Assembly: GCA_000381585.1 (NCBI GenBank)
Contig: KB906735.1
Location: forward strand, 418,836-482,835
Origin: Acidobacteriaceae bacterium KBS 83
Lineage (GTDB): Bacteria; Acidobacteriota; Terriglobia; Terriglobales; Acidobacteriaceae
Reading direction: 5' to 3'
Length of the DNA stretch: 64,000 bases
The translations under genes and the position numbers were made by a program. The first letter of the stretch is position 1. Every line of letters starts with the position of its first letter. Below the pieces are notes generated by a model. The model was not told the DNA's origin. It did not search any database and saw only the letters and a list, made by a program, of their open reading frames with translations. Below, piece by piece: positions 9,136 through 21,017 of the stretch.

Positions 9136-10344
9136 ATGACTTGCCGCGTTGTCCTCAGTGCCCTTCTGTTGCTGCCCCTCTCTGCAATCACTTGTGTCGG
9201 TCAGGTGGCCAAACCGCAGACTGGCTCGTCGAAGCAGCAGGCGCGTCAACATATTCAGGCGTCACAGCAGTACCTCCAGCAGCAACGGCCAGACCTGGCC
9301 ATACCGGAGTTGCAAAAGGCGGTGGCACTGGAACCGAACAATGTGGACGCACGGGGGAACCTGGGTGTGCTGCTGTTTTTTCGCGGAGACTATGCCGGCG
9401 CGGTCCCCGAACTACGCGTGGCGGTCAAGCTTAAGCCCGACCTATGGAAGCTGCAGGGACTTCTGGGGCTTGCAGAAGAGCGGACGGGACAGATCGATGC
9501 GGGGAACGCTGATCTGGAAGCTGCCTTCCCCCACCTGACAGAGCAGAAATTCAAGACCGAAGTTGGCAATGCTCTGGTGACGAGTTACACCAGCACAGGA
9601 GAGACAGAGAAAGCAGCGGCGATTGTGTCGCAACTGCTTGCGGACCAGCCGACGAACACCGACTTACTCTATTCGTCCTATCGCTTGTATTCCGACCTGA
9701 CGGACAAGGCCATCGTGACGATGGCGCTTACCGATCCCGATGGCGCACTGATGCACGAAATGATGGGCCGCGAACTGGCGCGGCATGGGGATGAGGCGCA
9801 GGCCATCGTCAATCTGCGCGAGGCTCTGAAAATCAATCCACACCTTCCGTCTGCGCACTTCGAACTCGGCGAGCTACTCTATAACTCAACAAACGATGCA
9901 TTGAAGGCGCAGGCGGAGCCGGAGTTTCAGGCGGCGATTGCCGACAATCCTGCCGATGAGCAGGCGCACCTGATGATGGGCCAGGCTGCCGCGAAGCGTG
10001 GGGACACGAAGGCCGCGTTCACTGAAGACTCGAAGGCGGTGGAGCTGCAACCGAACGATGCGGATGCGCTGGTGGAACTGGGGAAAATCCTGATGACCAT
10101 GAACGAAAACGAGAAGGCACAAGAGATGTTCGAGCGAGCGGCAAAGGCGGATCCGACCAACACGGTAGCCCACTACCGGCTGAGCGTGCTCTATCGCCGG
10201 CAAGGCAAGACTGCCGAGGCGGATCAGCAGATGGCAGAGTACAAGAAGTACAAGGATATGAAGAGCAAGCTCGAAAAAATCTTCCGCGACATGCGCATGG
10301 GATCGCTTCAGAAGAATGCTGATGATACGGTCGAGCAGCGCTGA
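9136..10344 (+). CDS. Exported TPR-repeat protein
   Basis: A 402-residue protein with a Sec signal peptide (MTCRVVLSALLLLPLSAITCVG) followed by tetratricopeptide repeats along most of its length, for example PELQKAVALEPNNVDARGNLG near residue 60, EALKINPHLPSAHFELGELLY near 235, and SKAVELQPNDADALVELGKIL near 300. TPRs form a protein-binding superhelix; no catalytic domain is present. Its last 29 bp overlap the next gene, a CRTAC1-type protein, in another frame, so the two are translationally coupled and probably act together outside the inner membrane. It sits just after the receptor terminator, so it is likely a separate transcript. Partner and role are unknown. Confidence 0.85.
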   Translation: MTCRVVLSALLLLPLSAITCVGQVAKPQTGSSKQQARQHIQASQQYLQQQRPDLAIPELQKAVALEPNNVDARGNLGVLLFFRGDYAGAVPELRVAVKLKPDLWKLQGLLGLAEERTGQIDAGNADLEAAFPHLTEQKFKTEVGNALVTSYTSTGETEKAAAIVSQLLADQPTNTDLLYSSYRLYSDLTDKAIVTMALTDPDGALMHEMMGRELARHGDEAQAIVNLREALKINPHLPSAHFELGELLYNSTNDALKAQAEPEFQAAIADNPADEQAHLMMGQAAAKRGDTKAAFTEDSKAVELQPNDADALVELGKILMTMNENEKAQEMFERAAKADPTNTVAHYRLSVLYRRQGKTAEADQQMAEYKKYKDMKSKLEKIFRDMRMGSLQKNADDTVEQR

Positions 10345-12142
10345 TCGGCGAGGTCTTTGGGCGCGGCTTGCCGCCGGCGTGTGCGGACAAATGCTCGTAC
10401 TTTTGGGATGCCTGTGCGCGCCGGCGATGTGTCTCAGCCAGTCGGCGCAGGCAGTGAAGGCGCCTCCAACGAGTGGGCCCGCGCCTCAACCGAGTGCTGC
10501 GACGCAACTGGTGGATATCACCGCCCGCACCGGCATTCATTTCGACCACATGTCGACGCCCGATGCGCGCTACATCGTCGAGTCGATGAGCGGCGGCGTG
10601 GCACTGATCGATTACGACCAGGATGGCTATCCCGATATGTATTTCACAAACGCCGCGAGCGTGGAGATGGGGCTGGCGGGGAAAAAGGCGAAGAGTGCGC
10701 TATACCGTAACAATCACGATGGCACATTCACGGACGTCACCGACAAGGCTGGAGTTGGCTATCCCTGCTGGGCAATGGGCTCAACGATCGGAGACTACAA
10801 CAATGATGGTCGACCTGATCTGCTGGTGACGTGCTTCGGCGGAGTCGTCCTCTACCGCAACAATGGCAACGGTACGTTTACGGATGTGACCAAACAAGCC
10901 GGGCTGAGCGGGGACAACAGTTGGGCGACCGGTGCTTCTTTCGGTGACTATGACGGCGACGGATGGCCGGACTTGTTCGTGGCGCACTATGTCGACTTTC
11001 ATCTGAATGATCTGCCGACCTTCGGGTCGAAGAAGACCTGTCAGTATCACGATGTCCCGGTGCAGTGCGGGCCGCGCGGTCTAAAGGGGACAAGCGACAA
11101 CCTGTACCACAATCACGGCGATGGCAGGTTCGAGGGCGTTTCCAAGCAGGCGGGCGTGGACGATGCGCGCGGTTTCTTCGGATTGACGGCGGTGTGGGCT
11201 CACCTGGGAGGCGATGGGCCGCCCAACCTGTTTGTAGCGAACGATGGCGAGCCGAACTTTCTTTACATGAACGACGGTCACGGGCACTTCACCGATGTCG
11301 CCTACCCGTCGGGCGTGGCAGTGAACCAGGATGGCACGGAACAGGCGAACATGGGAGTCGCTCTAGGCGACTACATGCACACCGGCCGCTTCTCCATTGC
11401 GATTTCGCACTTCAGCGAGGAGTACGCGACACTCTATCGGAACGATGGCGGAATGAATTTTACCGACGTTTCTTACCCTTCCGGCATTGCGCGCGCTACG
11501 ACTCCGTATGTCGGGTGGGGCGATGCCTTCATCGACCTCAACAACAGCGGCTGGCTCGACTTCATCCTGGTGAATGGCCACGTCTATCCGCAAGTGGGAG
11601 CTTCGGGCACAGGTACGGTGTATCGGGAACCGAAGCTGGTTTATAGCAATCAGCATGATGGGACATTTCGCGATGTCAGTAGGCTCAGCGGCCCGGCAGT
11701 CCTGATACCGCAGGTGAGCAGAGGGCTGGCCGTGGGCGATCTCTTCAATGATGGGCATCTCGAAATCGTGATCGAGAACCTGGAGGGCAGCCCAATGATT
11801 CTGCGTGCGGAGGCGGATGCGCAGAATCATTGGATCAGTCTGGACCTGCGGGGCGCGAAGGGAAACTTGCTGGCACTGAATGCCCGGGTCAGGGTGACAG
11901 CGGCCGACCTTATACAAGGAGATGAAGTACGCAGCGGCGGCAGCTACCTATCGCAGAACGATATGCGCCTGCATTTTGGATTGGGGAATCATTCCCGCGC
12001 AGATAAGGTCGAGGTCACCTGGTCTTCCGGCGCCAAAGAGACACTCGCGAATCTGGCCGCCGATCGCTTTTATGTAGTGCAAGAGGGTAAAGGTGTCATA
12101 TCGACACATCCGGCGGCGACTTCACCGGCGCTCGCGCATTAA
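10316..12142 (+). CDS. CRTAC1-family FG-GAP / ASPIC-UnbV protein, exported
   Basis: A 608-residue exported beta-propeller protein. Seen: hydrophobic signal segment (residues 15-40); repeated FG-GAP calcium-binding motifs DYDQDGYPDMYF, DYNNDGRPDLLV, DYDGDGWPDLFV, DLNNSGWLDFIL and DLFNDGHLEIVI; then a C-terminal ASPIC/UnbV domain (about residues 505-590; LHFGLGNHSRADKVEVTW). Proteins of this type are common in acidobacteria and their function is unproven; binding of carbohydrate or protein at the cell surface is the usual suggestion. The start is either ATG 10316 or ATG 10322, both inside the end of the TPR gene, which implies coupled expression. Confidence 0.88.
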   Translation: MLMIRSSSADRRGLWARLAAGVCGQMLVLLGCLCAPAMCLSQSAQAVKAPPTSGPAPQPSAATQLVDITARTGIHFDHMSTPDARYIVESMSGGVALIDYDQDGYPDMYFTNAASVEMGLAGKKAKSALYRNNHDGTFTDVTDKAGVGYPCWAMGSTIGDYNNDGRPDLLVTCFGGVVLYRNNGNGTFTDVTKQAGLSGDNSWATGASFGDYDGDGWPDLFVAHYVDFHLNDLPTFGSKKTCQYHDVPVQCGPRGLKGTSDNLYHNHGDGRFEGVSKQAGVDDARGFFGLTAVWAHLGGDGPPNLFVANDGEPNFLYMNDGHGHFTDVAYPSGVAVNQDGTEQANMGVALGDYMHTGRFSIAISHFSEEYATLYRNDGGMNFTDVSYPSGIARATTPYVGWGDAFIDLNNSGWLDFILVNGHVYPQVGASGTGTVYREPKLVYSNQHDGTFRDVSRLSGPAVLIPQVSRGLAVGDLFNDGHLEIVIENLEGSPMILRAEADAQNHWISLDLRGAKGNLLALNARVRVTAADLIQGDEVRSGGSYLSQNDMRLHFGLGNHSRADKVEVTWSSGAKETLANLAADRFYVVQEGKGVISTHPAATSPALAH

Positions 12143-12164
12143 CGATGTCAAGTCGCTGGCAGGA

Positions 12165-13295
12165 TCAGGCGAGCGATTCCAGATAGTTCCCCCATCCGAC
12201 TACAACTGTCGAGCCGACGAGCAGGAAGAGGCCGAGAGCCATGAGGAGCTTGGTTCTCCGGCTCGTATCGCGCCACTCGTGCAGCACCAGCCCCCAAAGG
12301 GTGGCAAAGACGATGATGCTGGCCATGTGTAGGGTCCAACTGGAGAAGTCGTACTTCCCCATCTTGGTCTGACCCATCGAGTAGAAGAAGAACTGGAAAT
12401 ACCAGAGAACCCCGGCGAGGGAGGCCAGCGCGTAATTACTGACCAGAATGGCCGGAGTAAGCCGTTCGGATAAGTCGGCAGTTTCGTCTACCGGCGCTGC
12501 CTGCTCAGGATTGACTCCTGGTGCTCCAAGAAATTCCGCCGCGGAATGATTGCGCACGATAAGGATGATGGACCAGAGGAGGTTAGTAGCAAAGCCGCCG
12601 ATGAGCACCACAATGAGTAGTGGAAGGTTTTGCCAGAGTTCCGAGCCGCCATGAGCAAGAAGGTGTTGCCGCGCGATGAGCGCGATGCCTTTGCCGGCGT
12701 TGAGCCCGTAGGCAAAGCACGAACTCATGATGCCTGCAAAGATTGCCACGCCGAGCCCTTTACCAAAAGAGAAGTCGCGTTCGCCAATCGCTGCTCTTTC
12801 CTCCGCGGGAACCTCTTTCTCTTTCGAATAACCAGCCAGCCCATTCACCGCGATCGCCAGTACGCAGATGGCAACACCGAGGAGGATAACGCGCCCTCCG
12901 GTTTGGCGCAGAATGCTGAAGATCTGTCCGTTGAAGATAGGCGGCATCAAGGTGCCGAAGGCGGTGCAGAATCCGAGTGCGATCGCATATCCGAGCGCAA
13001 TACCGAGATAGCGTACCGCGAGACCGAACGTAAGGCCGCCGACACCCCACATGGCGCCCCAAAACATGGTGTGCCACAGTGTCGAAACTGGCGTCACACG
13101 GAGTACGGTGAGAACGTCCGGCACAAAGATGTGTCCGATGATAATGGGGGCCACGATCCATGCGGCGAAGCCCTGGATGATCCAGTAGATTTCAAACGAC
13201 CAGCGCTTGATGGGCCGAAATGGAATGAAGTTGCTGGCAGACGCCAGGCCGCCAATCCAGTGATAGATGACCCCAACCAGGGGATTCACACCCAA
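12165..13295 (-). CDS. rhaT: L-rhamnose/proton symporter RhaT
   Basis: A 376-residue inner-membrane transporter with about ten hydrophobic helices, matching the RhaT L-rhamnose:H+ symporter family. The opening (MGVNPLVGVIYHWIGGLAS), the conserved FNGQIFSILRQTGGRVILLG stretch and the final LFLLVGSTVVVGWGNYL segment follow the family from end to end. The middle has a short charged loop (GYSKEKEVPAEERAAIG) usual for this group. It is divergent from the rhamnose catabolic operon across about 145 bp and is surely its uptake partner. It ends 22 bp from the convergent CRTAC1 gene. Confidence 0.92.
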   Translation of the reverse strand: MGVNPLVGVIYHWIGGLASASNFIPFRPIKRWSFEIYWIIQGFAAWIVAPIIIGHIFVPDVLTVLRVTPVSTLWHTMFWGAMWGVGGLTFGLAVRYLGIALGYAIALGFCTAFGTLMPPIFNGQIFSILRQTGGRVILLGVAICVLAIAVNGLAGYSKEKEVPAEERAAIGERDFSFGKGLGVAIFAGIMSSCFAYGLNAGKGIALIARQHLLAHGGSELWQNLPLLIVVLIGGFATNLLWSIILIVRNHSAAEFLGAPGVNPEQAAPVDETADLSERLTPAILVSNYALASLAGVLWYFQFFFYSMGQTKMGKYDFSSWTLHMASIIVFATLWGLVLHEWRDTSRRTKLLMALGLFLLVGSTVVVGWGNYLESLA

Positions 13296-13439
13296 GCCAT
13301 GCCTCCGCGCCGTGAGTTAGTTCAAGCCATCTTACGTGGGCATCGCTGCATTTGATATTCGCGGCTGCAATTGAAAGGAGTTTGCGGCGGGCGATACACT
13401 CGCTGTTGCGCCGTCATTCCTACAGGGAGGAGCACGCAG

Positions 13440-14627
13440 GTGCCTGACACGCTAGCCTTGGAAGGTGCGCTGACGCGCCTGGACCGCTTCACGATCGAGG
13501 TGCCGTCGTGGGGATTTGCGAATACGGGCACACGGTTTGGCAAGTTTCTGCAGGCGGGGGCTGCCACCACTCTGGAGGAAAAGTTCGCCGATGCTGCGCT
13601 CGTACTTGCGCTGACGGGTGTAACGCCCTCAATAGCGCTGCATGTGCTTTGGGATCTTCCGCGCGGTCTGGACGGCGTGCCAGAAGTGGCGCGCCTCGTG
13701 GAGAAATATGGAGTCCGGGCCGGATCTATCAACCCGAATCTATTTCAGGACCAGGAATACAAATTCGGTTCGCTGTGCAATCCGGATGCCGGTATCCGAC
13801 GGCGTGCACTCGAACATGTACTGTATTCAGTTGAGATAGCGCGGTTGCTCGGCTGTCGTGACATCTCACTCTGGCTCGCTGACGGCTCAAATTATCCTGG
13901 AGCGCAAAGCATTCTTCATCGCATTGGATGGTTGGAAACGGCTTTATTGGAGATACACAGCGCCTTGGCCGGCGATCAGCGATTGCTGATCGAATACAAG
14001 CCGTTCGAACCTGCTTTTTATCACACGGATATTGCCGACTGGGGAATGGCATCACATTTAGCTCGTGCTGCCGGGCCGAGGGCGCGTGTGCTCGTGGACA
14101 CAGGTCATCATTATCAGTCGCAGAACATCGAACAGATAGTCGCGTGGCTGCTGCATCTTGGCCTTCTTGGTGGCTTCCATTTCAATGATCGGCGGTATGC
14201 GGACGATGACCTGACCCTGGGCTCGATTGATCCGTATCAGTTGTTCCGCATCTTCCACGAGATTCCTTCTACTGACGAGGCTGAATTCGCGAATGTCGCG
14301 TTCATGTTGGACCAGAGCCACAACATAAAAGGAAAAATCGAAGCGACGATACAGAGTGTGATTGTGGCACAGGAGCTGTTTGCGAAGGCATCGGTGGTGG
14401 ACCATAGCCGCCTGGCCGAGTTGCAGTCCGCTGCAAAGACGGTAGAAGCGGAGGAGTGTCTGCGCGCAGCATTTTGGACAGATGTACGTCCGGCATTAAC
14501 GGCGTGGCGCGAACGCCGCGGCGTACCTTGCGATCCGCTGCGCGCTTTGGCAGAGAGCGGATACGTAGCAAAGGTTGAACGGGAACGTGGATCGCGCAAT
14601 GCAGTGCTGCAGTCGAGCTACGCCTGA
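13440..14627 (+). CDS. rhaI: L-rhamnose isomerase (RhaI type)
   Basis: Converts L-rhamnose to L-rhamnulose, the first step of the pathway. The 395-residue protein belongs to the TIM-barrel xylose-isomerase-like group used by Pseudomonas stutzeri-type rhamnose isomerases, not to E. coli RhaA. Seen: KYGVRAGSINPNLFQDQEYK, LLIEYKPFEPAFY (metal-binding Glu), VLVDTGHHY and GGFHFNDRRYADDDLT, the barrel-edge residues that hold the metal and sugar. The start is GTG 13440, backed by AGGGAGG (13424-13430) nine bases upstream; an in-frame ATG at 13371 would only add a composition-poor tail. First gene of rhaI-rhaDE-rhaB. Confidence 0.92.
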   Translation: MPDTLALEGALTRLDRFTIEVPSWGFANTGTRFGKFLQAGAATTLEEKFADAALVLALTGVTPSIALHVLWDLPRGLDGVPEVARLVEKYGVRAGSINPNLFQDQEYKFGSLCNPDAGIRRRALEHVLYSVEIARLLGCRDISLWLADGSNYPGAQSILHRIGWLETALLEIHSALAGDQRLLIEYKPFEPAFYHTDIADWGMASHLARAAGPRARVLVDTGHHYQSQNIEQIVAWLLHLGLLGGFHFNDRRYADDDLTLGSIDPYQLFRIFHEIPSTDEAEFANVAFMLDQSHNIKGKIEATIQSVIVAQELFAKASVVDHSRLAELQSAAKTVEAEECLRAAFWTDVRPALTAWRERRGVPCDPLRALAESGYVAKVERERGSRNAVLQSSYA

Positions 14628-14651
14628 TGCGCAACGGAGAGATACGAAATC

Positions 14652-16874
14652 ATGACACTGGCACCATCACATAGCGCAACGGAGCTCCAGTACCTTGACG
14701 ACCGTTGGGACGACAAGGTTGCCGCAAATATGGATGAACCTGAGCTGCTACGGTATCGATCGAACCTGCTTGGCTCAGACCTGCGCATCACGAATTTCGG
14801 AGGCGGAAATACCAGCTCGAAAGTGGTCACGAAGGATCCGCTTACAGGCGAAGAAGTCCGCATCTTGTGGGTCAAAGGCAGCGGGGGTGACCTTGGAAGT
14901 ATCAAGCGAGCTGGGTTCGCGACCCTGTATCTGGAGAGGTTTCTAACGCTCGAGGGGATCTATCGCGGCGCGGACCGCGAGGACGAGATGGTGGAGTTTT
15001 ACCCGCTCTGCACCTTCGGCATCAATCCGGTTGCAGCTTCCATCGACACGCCGCTGCACGGTTTCCTTCCTTACCGGCATGTCGATCATCTTCACCCGGA
15101 TTGTGCCATCGCGCTGGCCGCTGCCGCCAACGGGCGCGAGAAGATGGAAGAGTTCAACCGCACCTACGTTCACAAGCTCATCTGGGTACCGTGGCAGCGG
15201 CCGGGGTTCGAGCTTGCGATGATGATGAAGCGCGCAGTTGAGCAGGAACCTGCGTGCGATGGCATTGTGCTTGGCGGTCATGGACTCTTCACCTGGGGTG
15301 ATACGCAACGCGGCTGCTATCTGAATACGCTTCGTATGATCGACCACCTCACTGATTTCATTGAAAGCCACCTGAAAGCGAAAGGGCAGAACATACTCGG
15401 CGGCCAGCGGTTTGCGCCGCTCGATGATCGGGAAGAGGTCGCGGTCAAGATACTCCCTTTCCTCCGCGGAAGGGTCAGTGAACAGAAGCGATCGATTGCG
15501 AGCTATTCCGACCTTCCCGATGTGCTGGAGTTTGTGAATTCGCATGATGCGGAAAAACTGGCGTACATGGGAACGAGTTGCCCGGATCACTTTATCCGTA
15601 CCAAGATTCGCCCGATGCATGTGCCATGGGAACCCACGAGTGGCATCGCCGCACTGAAACAGGCGATCATGGATAGACTAGCTGTCTATCGCACTGAGTA
15701 CGCCGACTACTATCGGAGGCACGCTGAGGCAGCGTCGCCTGCGATGCGCGACCCTAATCCGGCCGTTGTGTTGATTCCCGGACTCGGCATGTTCACCTTC
15801 GGGAAGAACAAGACGGAGTCGAGGATCGTTGGCGAATTTTATGTCAATGCAATCCACGTAATGAAAGGCGCAGCGGGACTGTCCGAAGGGGCGCCACCGA
15901 GGCACCTTCCACAATGCGGCTCTGACACACTTGCCGATGCATTTCAGACTTACAGCAACTACGTGTCGCTTCCCCCTTCAGAGGCGTACAGGATTGAATA
16001 TTGGGCGCTGGAAGATGCAAAGATTCGACGGCAGCCAGCGGAAAAGGAGCTAAGCCGCACGATCGCGTTTATTGTTGGTGGTGGCAGTGGGATCGGGCGC
16101 GCAGTGGCGCTGCTGGCCGCGGAGCGCGGAGCGCACGTGTTCATCGCGGACCGTGACCTCGAGAGCGCGACGCGCGTGACGGAGGAGGTGCGCGCGATTG
16201 TGGGCAAGGAAGCCGCAACTGTGTCCGCGGTCGATATTCGTAGCCGCGACTCGATTCGCGAGACGATTCGTCAGACTGTATCGGCGTTCGGGGGTCTCGA
16301 CATTCTCGTCAACACCGCGGCGCTGTTTCCTTCGTCCCCCTCGGGTGCGATCTCGGATGAGCAGTGGGCGCTGACGCTGGAAGTGAATGTCACGGCGAAT
16401 TTTCTGCTGGTCGAGGAGGTTGGTCGCTTGCTTCAGGAGCAAGGACTTCCGGCGAGTGTCGTTCTGACGAGCTCAGCGAATGCGGTCGTTCCGAAGAGAG
16501 GCAGCGAGGCATATGACGTCAGCAAAGCGGCCCTGAGTCACCTGATTCGGGAGCTCGCAGTGTCGCATGCACCGCTGGTGCGGATCAACGGCATCAGCCC
16601 CGCGACGGTTGTGAAGGGGTCGACGATGTTTCCGCGCGACCGTGTCATTGCGTCACTGATAAAGTACGATATCCCGTTTCGTTCGGAGATGAATGACGAG
16701 GAATTGCGCAGCAGTCTTGCCGCTTTCTATGCTGCCCGTACGTTGACCCACGCGCCGATCGATCCGCAGAATTGCGCGGAGGCAATCCTTTTTCTTGCCG
16801 GCCCGAAGGCACCGTGTACAACAGGGCATCTAATTCCCGTGGACGGCGGCCTGGCCGACGCTTTTCTACGTTGA
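14652..16874 (+). CDS. rhaD: Bifunctional rhamnulose-1-phosphate aldolase / lactaldehyde dehydrogenase
   Basis: A 740-residue fusion (RhaD-RhaE type). The N-terminal half (about 1-430) is a class II aldolase of the RhaD/fuculose aldolase family, splitting rhamnulose-1-phosphate into DHAP and lactaldehyde; LVKG-type signature ILWVKGSGGDLG and zinc histidines in PLHGFLPYRHVDHLHP and LGGHGLFTW are present. The C-terminal part (about 470-740) is a short-chain dehydrogenase with the NAD-binding IVGGGSGIGRAVALLA, the catalytic SSAN plus YDVSK motif, and VDGG at the end; in this family it oxidises or reduces lactaldehyde. Start ATG 14652 has GGAGAGA upstream. The next gene begins 7 bp after the stop. 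Confidence 0.93.
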   Translation: MTLAPSHSATELQYLDDRWDDKVAANMDEPELLRYRSNLLGSDLRITNFGGGNTSSKVVTKDPLTGEEVRILWVKGSGGDLGSIKRAGFATLYLERFLTLEGIYRGADREDEMVEFYPLCTFGINPVAASIDTPLHGFLPYRHVDHLHPDCAIALAAAANGREKMEEFNRTYVHKLIWVPWQRPGFELAMMMKRAVEQEPACDGIVLGGHGLFTWGDTQRGCYLNTLRMIDHLTDFIESHLKAKGQNILGGQRFAPLDDREEVAVKILPFLRGRVSEQKRSIASYSDLPDVLEFVNSHDAEKLAYMGTSCPDHFIRTKIRPMHVPWEPTSGIAALKQAIMDRLAVYRTEYADYYRRHAEAASPAMRDPNPAVVLIPGLGMFTFGKNKTESRIVGEFYVNAIHVMKGAAGLSEGAPPRHLPQCGSDTLADAFQTYSNYVSLPPSEAYRIEYWALEDAKIRRQPAEKELSRTIAFIVGGGSGIGRAVALLAAERGAHVFIADRDLESATRVTEEVRAIVGKEAATVSAVDIRSRDSIRETIRQTVSAFGGLDILVNTAALFPSSPSGAISDEQWALTLEVNVTANFLLVEEVGRLLQEQGLPASVVLTSSANAVVPKRGSEAYDVSKAALSHLIRELAVSHAPLVRINGISPATVVKGSTMFPRDRVIASLIKYDIPFRSEMNDEELRSSLAAFYAARTLTHAPIDPQNCAEAILFLAGPKAPCTTGHLIPVDGGLADAFLR

Positions 16875-16881
16875 GGAGACG

Positions 16882-18321
16882 GTGCCCACTGCGCGCATGA
16901 GCCGGCCACCCAATATCGTGGCCATCGACCTAGGTGCCGAGAGCTGTCGCGTCTCCCTGCTGCAGTGGAACGACGACGTCCCGCAAATTGACGTGATTCA
17001 ACGCTCGAGCAATGGTCCTGTCGCTCGAGGCAACTCGCTCCATTGGGACCTGCAGAAGCTGATCAACGAAGTGAAAGTGGGCCTGCGGCTGTGTGCCGAA
17101 AGGACACACGGCCCCATAGCGTCCATCGGAGTTGACGGGTGGGCGGTGGACTATGTTCGGCTCAACCAAGACGGTGTGCCGATTGGCGCAGCCTTTTGCT
17201 ACCGGGATGAGCGGACGATGGCCAGCGAAATGGCGACTGAGAAAGCATGTCCGGCAGCATTTCTCTATCGGCATACTGGCGTGCAGCCGCTTCGCATCAA
17301 TACGCTTTACCAGCTTGTTGCCGACGGACAAGCGGGTGTTCCAGCGCATTATCGCTGGGTAAATCTGCCGGAGTATGTACTCTCGCAACTAGGCGGCCGG
17401 CTTGTCTCGGAGTTGACCAACGCCGCTCACACCGGACTCCTGGATGCGCGTGCGAATACGTGGAACAAAGAGGTCTTCGACCGGGCTGGACTCGACCTTG
17501 AAGCGGCGCCTGAGCTCGTTGCGACCGGGACTGATATTGGCACCGTAAGCGCCGATTTGCGGATGCTTCCGCCGTTCGCAAAGACACGGTTAATCGCGCC
17601 AGCCTGCCATGACACGGCGTCGGCGGTTGCGGGGATTCCGGCGGAAGGCGATGCGTGGGCGTACATCAGCTCCGGTACGTGGTCATTACCTGGCTCGCTT
17701 CTCGATCAGCCTATTTTGGCAGAAGACGCGCGCATTGCGGGATTCACCAATCTGCGGGCTGCTTGCGGCCGATATTGCTTCCACAAGAACGTGAATGGCA
17801 TGTGGCTATTGAAACAGGTCGAGAAGCAGCTTTGTCTTCGAGGGAATGCGTGGAGCATTGCGGAGGTGATTGCAGCAGCAGAGGGGACACCAACACCGCA
17901 GGGTTTGTTAAACGTGGATGATCCGCGACTGCTGGTGCCGGGCAAACTCGCATCGCTGATCAACCAGCAGCTTCTGGAGCAGGGCGTCTCGGCCGTTCCA
18001 GAAGACGAATCTTCTCTCCCCGCGTTTGCAAGTCTTATCTTCCATAGCCTCGCGCATCGGTATGGCGAGGTTCTGCGTGATCTGGTGCGGCTCACCGGAT
18101 GCACGCCTGAACGGATCTATGTTGTGGGCGGCGGGAGTCTGAATTCCCTACTGAATCGGCTGACGGCCGAAGCAACTGGTTTGCCGCTCTCCTGTGGGGT
18201 AGTCGAAAGCTCGACCATCGGAAACTTCGCCGTACAGCTTGCCTCGCTCGAAGGCGCATTGTACGAACGTGACAGAATTCGCCATTGGGCGAAACTGCTC
18301 ACTTCTTCCGCTGAGTGCTGA
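16882..18321 (+). CDS. rhaB: Rhamnulokinase
   Basis: An FGGY-family sugar kinase of about 479 residues that phosphorylates L-rhamnulose at C1. Seen: N-terminal ATPase motif AIDLGAESCRVSLLQW; substrate-loop GVDGWAVDYVRLNQDG; the domain-II ISSGTWSLPG; and the nucleotide-binding VVGGGSLNSLLNRLTAEATG near residue 415. Start is uncertain: GTG 16882 follows AGGAG by only 3-4 bases, while ATG 16897 (MSRPPNIVAIDLG) also fits the family. It closes the operon rhaI-rhaDE-rhaB and converges on kdpC with 6 bp between stops. No rhamnose regulator is encoded alongside. Confidence 0.93.
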   Translation: MPTARMSRPPNIVAIDLGAESCRVSLLQWNDDVPQIDVIQRSSNGPVARGNSLHWDLQKLINEVKVGLRLCAERTHGPIASIGVDGWAVDYVRLNQDGVPIGAAFCYRDERTMASEMATEKACPAAFLYRHTGVQPLRINTLYQLVADGQAGVPAHYRWVNLPEYVLSQLGGRLVSELTNAAHTGLLDARANTWNKEVFDRAGLDLEAAPELVATGTDIGTVSADLRMLPPFAKTRLIAPACHDTASAVAGIPAEGDAWAYISSGTWSLPGSLLDQPILAEDARIAGFTNLRAACGRYCFHKNVNGMWLLKQVEKQLCLRGNAWSIAEVIAAAEGTPTPQGLLNVDDPRLLVPGKLASLINQQLLEQGVSAVPEDESSLPAFASLIFHSLAHRYGEVLRDLVRLTGCTPERIYVVGGGSLNSLLNRLTAEATGLPLSCGVVESSTIGNFAVQLASLEGALYERDRIRHWAKLLTSSAEC

Positions 18322-18327
18322 TCTGGT

Positions 18328-18921
18328 TTAAGGGTTGGTCTGCGAACGCGAGATATTCGGCTTATTCTCGCTTAGTCTGCCCAGGTCCAGGTTGAGTTCG
18401 AGCACATTCACACGAGGCTCGCCGAGAAGGCCCAGTTGTCGTGGGGTAATATGTGCCGCAACCAGCCTACGGAGCGTCTCCTCCGGAATTCCCGTTGCGC
18501 TAGACACACGATGCACCTGATAGAGCGCCGCAGCCGGTGAGATGTCGGGATCGAGCCCGGAGCCGGAAGCCGTCACGAGGTCCACAGGCACCGGAGCTTC
18601 TGTTTTCTCACTGCTGACGCTCTGCGCAATTCTCTCGACCAATGGCTTGCTCGTGGGGCCAAGATTCGAGCCTGACGACGCGGAAGCATCGTAGCCGCTG
18701 CCGGCTGCTGAAGGCCGGGAGTGGAAGTAATGGTCTCCGCTGAAAGGTTGGCCAATAAGCCGAGAGCCGACCAGCACGCCATTCCGCCACACCAACTCGC
18801 CGGATGCCTGCGCTGGAAAAGCAAGACGCGCGATGCCAGTGATGAGGAGCGGATAGCCGACCCCAAGAACAATCGCAGTGATTGCGGTGTAAAGGCAGGC
18901 GGTGATGAGATGGCGCTTCAT
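18328..18921 (-). CDS. kdpC: Potassium-transporting ATPase subunit C
   Basis: The 197-residue KdpC subunit, a single-pass periplasm-facing protein needed to assemble KdpFABC, the high-affinity K+ pump. Seen: one N-terminal membrane helix ([20 protein letters not shown]), [29 protein letters not shown] and [16 protein letters not shown], all family hallmarks. Start ATG 18921 is chosen because GAGGAG lies 8-13 bases upstream; the frame is open for 30 more codons into kdpB but without a start signal. It follows kdpB by 13 bp. Confidence 0.95.
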   Translation of the reverse strand: MKRHLITACLYTAITAIVLGVGYPLLITGIARLAFPAQASGELVWRNGVLVGSRLIGQPFSGDHYFHSRPSAAGSGYDASASSGSNLGPTSKPLVERIAQSVSSEKTEAPVPVDLVTASGSGLDPDISPAAALYQVHRVSSATGIPEETLRRLVAAHITPRQLGLLGEPRVNVLELNLDLGRLSENKPNISRSQTNP

Positions 18922-18934
18922 CGCGATAGCTCCT

Positions 18935-21016
<2,082 letters not shown>

Positions 21017-21017
21017 G

